Shown: positions 37,601 to 49,600 of the stretch, piece by piece
How positions within the stretch are numbered: position 1 is the stretch's first letter
How the letters are laid out: the number at the start of each line of letters is the position of its first letter
NCBI GenBank assembly: GCA_036362985.1
Contig: JAYGXS010000003.1
Location: 40,949,288 to 41,013,287, forward strand
Direction: 5' to 3'
DNA: 64,000 bases
From: Ligula intestinalis
Taxonomy: Eukaryota > Platyhelminthes > Cestoda > Diphyllobothriidea > Diphyllobothriidae
Position numbers and translations under genes: made by a program
Notes under the pieces: model-generated
What the model saw: only the letters and a program-made list of their open reading frames with translations
Databases searched by the model: none
Told to the model about the DNA's origin: nothing

Positions 37601-40600
37601 TGCCGTTTTAAGAGGGTTGTGGTCACACCTGTTCTGCTTGCTTTTGTCGTGGCGCAGGGGACGTATGGCGATGTCGAACTGGATGTCGGGCATGTGAGAC
37701 GGGTCCAGATGTGTGGGTTTTTTTGGACGAGAGGGCGAGACAGGTGACGGACTGTGGATGGATCCAGACTCAGTCGCCGAATCAGGCTGCAGCGGCAGAC
37801 CTCGCGGAAGGATATGCCGTGTGTGGTAGCGGTTAAGTTTCTGTGGATCGTGCAATCGCGATCGACTACATTCACTGCACCCGAACAGTAGCTAGTTTTT
37901 CTCCCCAAATGTTAACCCACATTTTGAAGCGTGTTTTCGATCAGAACAGCTTGCTTACTTGAGGCTTTAAAGTTCGTTATCGTACAGCATAAATCCAAGA
38001 CATTGCTGTCATCTTATAATGGCGACAGCAAAAACTATCAGCTACTTCAGTAGTATGGCTTTTTCGCATTAAAGTTCTATGCTCATCTGTATTCTAATAT
38101 GTAAAACTATTCATTTGTCCATTTATTCGGTTTTAGGACCTTTCCAAATTCCGAAAATACTCCCATGTTTAACTTGGAAAGTTTTTTTCGGCAAGCATAC
38201 TTTTTCAGCAATTCATCATCGGACCGTTACAATTCCAGTGATAGTGAAACTCGTATAATTGGACGGGGTTAATAAGTGTCTTGTGAGGACAAGTCATCGT
38301 TTTCCCGCCGTCCGCGTGGGTGGATCGGCATGTGAGGCCCTTGTGCTGGGGAAGGGGGGGAGGAGATTAGGATAGGCCTATGTGTCCGAAACGTAATGTG
38401 AAATTTACTGCCATTTTCATGGAGTGAAGTGCTGTCACTAGAGTGTAGGGGCGATATGCGATCGTCACCTGGCATCGGCCACGGAAGTAAAAGTGTTTGT
38501 ATTAGCGCCTTCTGCCAACACTGGATTAGCTACTGCCTCGACTATTGCAAACAACCGTTGGCGTAGGTCATCTAATAAGTAGCCTGGTGTCCGGTAGACA
38601 ACCTGGAGACTTCCTTATGATCAACTCGGTGATTCGTATCGACAAGGTGTGTGATAATAGAACCCGAAATTGATCTATTTTCACCTTTATTTAGACAGGT
38701 TGGTATGTGTTCACGTTCCCTCTTTTCCGGGTGCTTCTTTTTTTGGCCAATGTATCCTGCTCCACTGGAACATTTGAAAGAGTAGATGCACATAGAGTTT
38801 GCTTTCAACGGGAGTCGTTGTTTATTTCCCAGTTTTAGGAGGAGAGAGTTCGCTAAGAATATGTGTAAGTTCGCTGCGCAGAAAGCGCTTGTAATCGCAG
38901 TCCTCAGACGTCATCTAATCAGTTCGCTTGTTGCATTTCCCAAGAAAGGCAGTTTTATGAACACTTCTTTTCTGCGGTTAAGGTAGTAGGCTTTTTGGTG
39001 CGTTCATCAATATTTCTGAAGACGAACCTTTCTGGGTATCCATTTTCAGGTATTGCGTTCGGCAACTCTTGGAGTTCTGCTTCTAAAGTTTAAGAAGAGC
39101 AGATTCGTCGCACTCTAGCTGCTAATCCCTGGACTGTCAAACTGTACGATTTTCATCATTCATGAACTTGAAACAGTCCGATAATGAATTGCTGACATGT
39201 TTGCCGAATAAAACTTGCATAGTATTGCTTGCAAGTGCTACTCATGATCACGGTCGTGCCTGATCTATCTGATGGCATAGCTTGGTCTCCTTCGTGCTGT
39301 TTCCCTTTATTTGGACGCATACTAATGAGATATCTGAGTTAAGGAGTCTTTTTCGTGTGAAGTTGGGCAGCATCGCTTTTGTAACACTCGTGCAGGCAGT
39401 GACCAGTGATATCTAATTCGAGTGCGTTTTCTATTTGGAATGATTACTTTAGGGTAATTTTGATATTTACAATTTTTCAGCATAATCCTATGGTATGTTA
39501 GACATAGCAGGATGCCAACTTTTGAACTGATGCTTTTTCTTTTCGCCCTCTATAAAAATGACAAGTTGAGTAGTGTGAATTTTTTCCATAGACCTTGTTT
39601 GCCCTTACAAATTCGAATATATTTTATAGGAAACATGCGCAGTAATATTCTCTCTAGTACTCAGTTGATAGAAAATCACGATTTGTTTCATTTTTTTAAT
39701 CTGAAGGAAAGGTTATTTTCAAGTCTGAACAGTTGCTACTGCTGCAGTTTTTTAAGACTCGACAATGTCTAGTCAAATCGCGTAGTGTTTGTTCCTTTAT
39801 AAATACCCTTTATGACGTTTACGGTATAGATCACATCCATTGCAACATTGTAGTAGCACTATATGCTACCTCAGCGACGTACAGGAATGTGTGATACTCC
39901 TTCCACAGAAGGCATCTAGCTTGTAAACTAGAAGCCCAAAACGCAAATACAACGGCAGATAAAGCTGAAATTTATATGGTGATTAGAATTTTTTTCTAAA
40001 ACATAAGCAGACCCTTACTTTGAGTATGAAATTAGAAAAAACACGTGATATTCTATCAAAGAGGTGCAAGATAGCATTTATTGTTTGTGTTTTTAATTTT
40101 AAAAAAATATTTAAATTTTTAAGGGTATCAAATATCTGAAGAAAAATCTCACTAATCACGTAATGAGTAGGGTTTTTGAGGAAGCCGAAATACTGATGTG
40201 TGTTAATTTTTTTAGACTTTTGTTCCGAGATAAAAATAAATATTACAGATCTACTTGCGTAACCATTTCTAGCGCATTTGTAATTTTTACTTAATATCGC
40301 ATAGGATCGGTCACTCCGTACGCTCTTGTCCGGTCTTGTTGACTTTGGCTCTCAACTTGAACTTAGTGGGTTTTAGGAGTGAACTCAAACTTCGGAACTC
40401 AATCCCATCATGAGGAGGCCCGTTTTTAAGTCGCCAGATGCTTGCGAAAAATGACTTACTGCTTTAAAAGACTTTTCTTACCCGTGTTAATGCGCCGTAT
40501 TGTGACTTATTCTCGTGGACAAACAATTGATCTAAGCGTGCTATTGAATTTTTTTTCAGTAGTAAAGTTTACTAACTGGACGTTGAATTATCGCTCTGCG

Positions 40601-43600
40601 TTAATAGGCCTTCACCGAGTGTGAGCGGTTGCCAGACGATAAAGAAAAGTGTCCCCGTTGTTCCAAGAGGACTAAGAAAAGTCGGATTATCACCAAACTC
40701 CTGAACGCACCGGCCTATCTTCTGCTTCATCTAAACCGATTTGTTCGCGCACCCTGTACTGATGCTCAGGACTCCGCAAAGGGTATGTGTTTTGGGACAC
40801 TTTGTTGGGAGACACATCGATTTGGCGCGAGAATTTATCATGTCATTTTTATTACTTCTTATCAAACATTTCGGTTACAGTGTTTCATGAATTTATGCTG
40901 CTGTTAAACCCGTCTTGTCGGTGGTGCTTTTGCGTGTTCATAGAAACAAAATGTGGGTGACTATCCAGTATGCAGCTGCCCAGCGGCTTTCTGTTATCCG
41001 GGCAAAACTGAGTGACGCCGATTGCTCATTTGCCACGAACAAACATTGCCTTAATCGCTGTTTCAGTTGACTCGCAGCAGTGGTTGCTTAGTATTTACCG
41101 TGCTCTCCCTTCTGTTACTTCCCACCTTTCAGTGGCAAGATGACTGGTAATGTGTGTGGCTGTTGTTTAGGCTTTGGCATAAACTTTCGTTCTCGCTTGC
41201 CACACACTAGACTGTCTTGCGCTCTGCCCTGGCCAGGCTTCTCGGATCTGGTGTATATGAAAGTTTTCCTGGCGTCCGGATTATGAATGAGGTATTACAA
41301 TCAGACGCCAAGCCCTGTAGGCGGAGTTTCCTCGACAGTTTATGAGCCCCAAGTCATGCAATGTTGTGCACCGGGGGTCACTCGAAAGTGCAGCACATTC
41401 ATTTTAGTTCGACAAGTCCACAATGCCACTCCACTCCTATACTGTTATGAGTTGATGGCAAAGCCGAGCTGGGTCGACTGAATGTGAAATGATACGTAGT
41501 CAGCGGCAAAGCCCCCGTGTAGGGTCTGTCCAAGTTTTTTGGGACCCTTTTTGGGTCCGACGTGACATGCAGCCTGCGTCAGAGGTTCGGTGCAGTTCGA
41601 AGTGCATTTTCTGCACATTTTACAGCACCTGACGTCAATCTCTCTCTCTAAGTTTTTGCTCCTATGAAGCTCGGCGACAATTTCGGACGATTTATATTGT
41701 TCCTATTGACTGGTCAGTTTCTTTGTTTGCATTTCAGACTCAGTGGCATGGGACATGCGGAAGATCTACTCCCTTGTCGATTACCCTATCGACGGTCTCG
41801 ATATCTCCTGCCTCATGGAGAAGAGTCCAAAATCCTGTGAGTTAAGCTTCTACTTTCTTCGTTCCACAACACTTTTTGGCTGGGTGCGATGTAGGTCAGT
41901 GTTGTACCTCATGATGGTGTAATTTTCAAACGGCTTAGTTTTAACATTTTTTTTCCACCCATGAGAACCAGTATATTTGGGAAACTGATTCATCACGTTT
42001 TCTGGCGCATTTTAGCACCCCCTTCTCTCATAGTTAAATGCTCATTCACTCCCCGTATGTTTCTCTTCGTGAAAGGCAATCTGTAGGTGTCCGGGGCGGT
42101 GGTGTTTGGTCTGTTAAACACTCAATGGGAAGAGGAGCTTGTCCTTCTCATCGACCTTAGAGCAGCTCTGGGTAGGACATCCTTCGTCATATTTCCGCTA
42201 TGCTCGTCTACATTCCAAGGGTTCTTTGTGTTTCTGCACGGCGTGTATTTAAGGCTTTGAATTGTGGCAGTCCTCGGCATGCATATACCGTTGGATATTT
42301 TTTTTGAAATTCATTCCTATGCTCTGGCCTGCTCTCTGATTACCCAGGATTCTTGGTTCGGACGGCTATTGGAAAGCTCACGCAGTGATGCCTTTCAATT
42401 TGACCAATAATTTATTTTTTGTTTTGCAATGTGAAACTTTTTCTGCCTTGAGAATTTCCTGTGCTGATTGTTTTACACAATCTCACAATGTCAAATTAGA
42501 CGCCTTATTCTGACCTCCAGAAAATTCGAGCAGGAATTGTCTTGGAAAGTGCACAGGAGTGTTCCTTAACTTCTGAGTTTCAGAATCAGTAAGCATGTTT
42601 TTGTTTCTCTGGCCAGGCTCTTAAGTGTTAAAATATTTGGCGTCTATTCAGCTATTATTTTGGTTCTACCAATCAAGGCGTTTATCTCGAAGTGTGACCA
42701 ATGCTCTGTTGTAAACTAAATACCAAAAATATCTCTTGTAGATTTGCGTTTGCTGCGATTGTCGATCGACCGAAGATACTACTTTTGCTGGCTGCCCTTA
42801 TAGCCTCAATTACTTCAGCAAACAGCTGACACAAAACGAGGAAGAAATGTGTAATTTTGGCTGTCGTTGTACATGGAGGGCAGATAGTGAAACGACCTTC
42901 ATCGAGGGCTTTCTATGAAATTGACTTAAGCTCTTCCGTACTGAGCTCTCCTGGACTACCAAGCTGTTCCACGATAACCCGATAAGCTAAATTGTGTTGC
43001 AGTTGTCTGTGTAGAGAGCTGTCGCTAGGTCCATTACTGAGGATTCCTCCTATCTACTCCGGGAAATTACGGCACAGGTGACTATCTTATGAGGCAGTTT
43101 TAAAATTTCAGCAAGCAAACATTTTGATCATCGTCATCCTAATGCATAGGCCGTGCAACAACAGAGACATTGACGGCAAGACAGCGAGTCGTGGCCCACT
43201 TTTCGGGGCGTTAGACTTGTAATTAGCAGGTCGCGGTATATCCTTCAATATAAACCAGTTAAACTGGTGTTGAAGACCTTGAGCATTGCCTTTTGAGAAA
43301 AAAGGCTAGGATCGGGGTTCCATGCTCTTACTAGTGTACATTTCACCTGAAAGTTAGTCATTTTGACTGGGGCTAACCATGGGCTCATTTTAGGGAAGGT
43401 GCGGTTGGTGTGACGCTGGCCTTTTTTCCTGTGGGCAAATCCATGCACTGTTCGCTCTCGGTAATAGCGACAGTTGTTGATTACAACGGACTAGTCATCA
43501 CGAGTTTCAGAAATCGGGCGTCGAGCGCACAGTTACTGAAATTTTATCTGTCTTTCTTCATCCGCCTAGCTTTGTTTGACCGGCTTAAAAGACCACAGAA

Positions 43601-46600
43601 CCGTCCTTTCCTGCCCCCTTACGACCTCGTAGCCGTTTGCAACCACAAGGGTCAGCTGGATTCCGGCCATTACACAGCCATCTGCCGTAACCTCTTTACC
43701 AACCAGTGGTGGCACTACAGTGACAAGAAGGTCGTCAAAGTGTCTGCCGATCAGGTAGGTGTGAATGCCACCTCGGTTTATCAGGCCCCCTATCTTGTTC
43801 CTTCTTTTCACCACATACTGCTCCCTTTGTTTTGGGTCCTGCCCGCACTATTTTGCAGGTCGTTCAGGCGAGCGCTTACATCCTGTTCTACAAAAAACGT
43901 GGTGCCTACAGCGACCGTGAGCAGCAGGAGCTTCGACGCATTTTGGCAAAGCTTGCCATAGGGAGCCTGGGCACGTCGCTGTCTGTTTCGCCACTGTCGA
44001 AGGAGGGGACGACGACTATGACCGAACATCACATATCGCCGCGCTCTGTCATTCGAAATTCCGGTCCGGATTCTGACGAAAGCGGTGACAAGACGTCACA
44101 TCGGCGCGTATCCTTTGGCCCTATTGATAAGCGTAGTCGTCCACAAAAATCTCCGGCTGCGCGGAACTCCAGTACCAACCAAAGTCCACTTCTATCCGAA
44201 GGGAAATCGGATCATCCGGCTGTTGGTGAGAATGTCTATCCAAAACATCCACCTCCTGTGGGGCCGAAACCGAGGTCACGACATGATCCAAGTTAGTGCA
44301 TTGCTGCTACCTCTTCTGTGCTTCACAACACATCTCAAAGCGAGGCATCGCCATCTGTTGATGAACGCCCACCGATCGCTAACGGAGCTCTTTTTTCCCG
44401 TTCGACCTTGGGGTTCACTCCTGTCAGCAGCCGCACGGCGGCAAGCAGTGTGGCAGATGAACGTTGCCGATAAAGGCAGGGAAGCCTGGAATGGCCATTT
44501 TTGGCTTATTAGCCATCATTAACCATCCAGCCAGTCATATCAACCCCAGGTGTCGCGTCACCCGAGGGTCTAACTTGCGATCCTTTGGTCAGAACTGCAA
44601 CGCGCTTACCATCTGCCTGTTTTACTAGCCGCTGCGCGACTGCTGACGGGGCTCGAAAGTGAGTTCCGTCAGCGATCGATGAGCGTTCATCAACGCACGT
44701 TAATATTTTCGATCCAAACTGGCAAAACAACGAATCCGTGGCTCAGTGGTTTAGAGCGTTGGAATTCTCAGCAACATATCGCGGGTTCGAGTCTTGGGTT
44801 GCGCATCACTTGGGGTTGGGTATGACTGGCTGCTGACAGGTCATCGGCTAGAAATGGCCATTCCGGTTTCCCTTGTCTTTGCCGGCAATGTTCATCTACA
44901 TCGTCATCTGTTATCGCAGGTCCGGTCAGCTAGACCCAATTGAGCCTCCAGCAGCACAGACGAATAACAGCTGAGGGTGCAGAAACTGCCCCAGCACCTA
45001 GATGGATAGTTATTAGGTCAGGTTTTGTTGGGCCTACCCCGCCTGTCGCTTAGCATAAAGCGACAACGTTGAACTTCGTGTAGTTGTACACAGCTCAGGC
45101 GATTTTAAAGCCCCACTGAACGTGTTGTTCTGCTTAGGATGAACTCCCAACTTTGTAAGAATCTTGTTACCTTCATTTGAAGGTCCGCTTCCAAGCAATT
45201 TTCGTCCAATTTACCTCCTTTATGCATCCTGGATAGGCAAAATTTCCGATTTTATTTGAGACTTTTCCTGGCTAACATAGTAACTACTAACACGACAAGA
45301 AGTTATTTTCTAGTGTGTATTGTTTCATATATTTACAGTACTTCTGTGAGTTTACTCTCACCATTTTTTTAAATGCAGCAAATTAATCACCTTGAGCGCT
45401 TCTGCTGTGACAAATTAATCCTTTGTAAGTTCGGGAAATACTGTCGAATACTATTGATAATGAGGAGGCTAGTAGAGCTCCAGAAGTATATAGTTGTCTC
45501 GTTGGTATGCCTGTATGGTCGCGTCCTCTGCCAAGTCACTGCTGGAAGAAAGGGTGTCTTTCAGTTTTATAAAGGTTTTTCATTTGCCGCATAATCATGA
45601 ATACTAACTACACTGCATTTGCGTCCATGGTTTCCAAATTGCACGCCGTCAACGGTATGCTTCAGAAGAGTCATACATTCTTCTACGTTTTTCGTAGCGT
45701 AGGTCGAATTTAAAAGATATTCAGGAATCGAGAGACTTAAAAAAACTGGGACAACAAATGTTAACGTCATGTAATTTGTCACAGAAAGTGTGAGAAACCT
45801 TGTTTTGTGAATACTTCCCATCAACTATGTTTGGATTCATGAAGTCACCGAAAACAATCGGAAAGTGCTTAATGTATTTTCAGTGAATTTGATTTTCGCA
45901 AGTGGCTAAAACGATGCGCATTCAAACACCAGCATCCTGACATTTTGTAATCAAACTTTCCAACCGGTAGCATATTTTAGAATTTCAGACAACGGCTCGT
46001 GGTGTGGATCATTTGTGTGACATAGAGAGGTATGCTTTATTTTGAAAATTTCATTCCAAAACGTTCGGCAAAAACGTCCTCCATTCACAAGGAATAAAAT
46101 TAGACGCGCAAACTCACAGCAATGAGAAATCAAAAGCAATCCATAATTGTCAATGACTGCAGTTGTCGACATCTTAGATAAATGTCCTTGGAAAATTCTT
46201 CAAATATAGGTCAATTCGGACTGCTTTCAAAACGACGGTAGCGTCGTATACTGATGGCCTCGTTGTAGTTCAAATAAACAAGGAGGGATAAAATTGGTTT
46301 ATACTGGGCGAAGTAGGCCAACTGACGTATATATAAGAATATGAAGAGGGGGCAGGTTCATGGACCAAATTATTTTTGAACTGACATTTCGAAAACCTCG
46401 CTTTCATCGTCAGAGTTTAGTAGCAGGTGAGTCTGGTGATCTTGAGTTAGTCCGTCTTGCCCTTTGCCTCAAATTATATCGGTGTTGGATGTGCTAACTT
46501 TGACCTGCCCGTTCGTTATCGACCCCATTTGGTCTCCCGTAGGTTGGCTGCTGGTGGGCTGGCGTGACCTTCGTCCCCTCTGCGGTCAGTGTAGTTGTAG

Positions 46601-49600
46601 GCGAGTCAGTTTGCTTGCTGGCCTCCCCCACGTCACCCGGCGGATTGATAACTCGTTGCTGTTCGCTTGGGTTGTTCTTTGCCTCGCGGTTGCGACGTTG
46701 AGACAGTGTTTGATGTTGGTCGCGTGACCTCCGACTTCCACCCCTATTTTCCGTGAACGTTGGCTCTCGGTCCTGCGTACTCGTTTGCCCTACTGGCTCT
46801 GGCCGACTTGATCCAAGCCTTGTGCGAAGCGCCTGCTAGGTAAGGTTCAGGTCGATAGCTCTGTTGATTGTGCCACTGGAGGACCAACTTTCCAGCACTA
46901 ACCTGGCCATTTTTTCATTGGCGGTTCATTTGGTCCATGAACCCGCCCCCTCTTCTTCTTCCTTAATTTTGGGAGATGATGAACGCGATAGCATATCTGG
47001 ACCCCGAATATTTCGGCATTTAAATATAAGAATATGGAGGGAGGGAGGAAAAATGGCGCCTCAATTTGAAAAGCCCGCACAATGTGCAGTGTGGAGAACA
47101 CAGACATGCAGTCATGTCTCCAAGTAGACGTGAACTGCAGAATTATCTATGCCGAATAAGTGTACGCCTAAACATTGGAGTTCATGAAGTACTAATCTTC
47201 TGCACGGTCGGTACCTTAACTAAACTCCAGTAAATATAATTTGAAATTACGTCTTTCACGATTAGTCTCTTCCATTTTGGCCATCTATTTAACGGTTTCA
47301 TGTCCTGTTGTGTTTGCCATTGCCAGGTGAAACATCCCCCGAGCAAGCAGGAAGATGAACTCATAATTGGTTCCTGATCATTCTTTGGACTCCCATCAAA
47401 CACCTTCGCATCGCATACTGAGCGTTATCACGCCTCATAAAATAATAGACTCTTCGTTATCTATTCTCCTCTGTAAAACACTAAACTTCTGTGTAAGTAG
47501 ATGTCCGATCGCTTCCGGTAACGCTTGACTGATTGATTATCACTGATCGCACATCTGTTCGATGGTTCCGCTGAATCATCTGCCCGAACCCCGCATTTGC
47601 TTCTAGTCACAGTTGTTGGCCTGGGATACGCTAGAGCAGCCCCTGTCCTAGTCTCTTCGTGCCATCCGAAATGATAACGACGCACAAATCAACGCTTTGT
47701 TCACGGGCATGTTTTTGTACACAATTTGGGCTCTCAGTAGATGCAATTATAATTGCCCCTAATGTTTGCTGTCTACATCGTCTGCCATGAATGCCCGAAG
47801 GACGACTTACGGTAGCACGAAATGTAGGTTGACGTTAACAGCAACCAGGCAGAAAAAACATACAGCCAGGCTTTGCCGCGTTCACTGCATAAATCCCCGC
47901 TCCGATATAGTCACAACAGAGCTTTCATTTGGCGTATCCAGGACCCATAACAACCCTGTTAGTCTGAAAGGCAGTCGGACATGCAGTTAAATTCGGTACT
48001 GTCGCTTTGCTCGGCTTCTAACATCAATTATTTCTTGCCATTGAGCTTCGTAAGAGGCATTTTGGATTCATGCTGATGATATTTGGTTCTCGAAGCTGGC
48101 GACGGCACCTTCGCACATCTGAGCGCGCGATATTGAGAGTTGCAGCTATTACCTTGTGCTGGCTTGAGATCGCTTAAGCAGTAAGGTGATACACTTAGTC
48201 ATATACTGTTTGGGAATCTCCTGCTGATTTAATGGACTGGAATGGCCTTACGCATCGGCGATTTTAAACTTTGCACTTTCTGTCCTCGTTAATCCACATC
48301 TTCCAACTTAACTGCAGATATTCGCTTTTCATTTTAACTTCAGTGGACTCCTCTCACGGCAAAAACGACAAACCTTCCGACCCCACGCTCTCAGAAACCT
48401 CCATCTGGAAGCCTCGAGGTATGACAGTTTTCACCAGTTGACGGGTTCGATTCCTTACACAGCGTGTAATTAGTCAAGGAGAGCCTATTATTTGATCTTC
48501 TACCCCGACAACACATTCACATTGCAGTTAAGTCTAACTTCCCTTGGCAAGTACTAATTGCGGGAAAACTATTTTTTACACCAACTGGACCTGGCTCTCA
48601 GCGGTCGGCAGATGTTTTCTCTCACTTCGATTTGGCTTCCCATGTTTGGTTTGCTTCGAAGTTCGTCACTTGACTTTTTACAGCAGTGTGCCAGTTCTGC
48701 TCCACAAGACGATCAAGTAAACTTTAGGATGACTAAGGCCTGGCCATCCTTGTAAATGTACTCTAGAAAGTAGGTAACAGTGATTGCGCAAATTACTGCT
48801 GCAACTATCTTGACCATTATAATTCTCAAACCATTTATAAGGCACTTATAAGGAGAACACGAAAACGAAATGGGGATCTTGGTTAATTACAAATGTCCTG
48901 GTACGTCATCCACACCACGGCACATTCTTGGACATTTCTTACTCATGAGGAAGCTGCAGTTTTAGCACCATAGACAACAGCGTCCGCGCTCTGGGTGCGG
49001 TTTGTGGTATTCAGTGCGCGGTCGCTTGGGCTTAGGCGTCCGTGAATAATTTCGTTTCTGTCTGCATAAATTGGACGTGAGTAGCTGTCCGCCGGATTGC
49101 AGGTCACCATGAGCACGGTGAAGAACCCAAGGCTGAACAAGGTAGAAACGAGTATGACGGGCGCATTAGCTAAGGTGATCGCAAAATCTAGCGGAGTGAG
49201 TTTCGCATCTCATATAGTGGGCCTCACGCGTCGGACATACTCAACAGCCATTATGATCTAATTGAGAAGTGATTGATAGCCGGGTTGCGCTATGACCGTT
49301 CGCGGTTTGACTGGAAGTTTTTTTACTGACCAGTCAGTTAAGATCAGGCACGCCGAAGGCGCGGCCTTCCTGTGACCCCTGCAAGTCCCGTGTTGACATT
49401 GTGGAGCCCTGTTCTATGATATGACTGGGAGGAGGGGGCAGCCATCCTTGTGAATGTCCTCAAGAGCATACATGGGACGGGGTGAGAGGAAGACTGCTGC
49501 GAAGATTTTCGTCATTATCAATCTCAGATCATTTCAGAATGCGCTTGAGTTTACGCGTAGACGCAGCCAAGCTGGGTTGGACGCAGATGTGCCAGCCAGA

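Larger units (their letters stand above)
44292..48343 (+). other. USP intron 12
   Basis: 4.05 kb. Holds two divergent SINEs and a 613-bp inverted-repeat element. The region 44297-44470 stays open in the exon 12 frame past a TAG. Ends CATTTTAACTTCAG. Confidence 0.55.

Noticed and set aside
37172..37908. Several long frames on both strands near 37.2-37.9 kb
   Set aside because: Shadows of USP exon 8. Only the exon frame matches the USP family and joins in phase.
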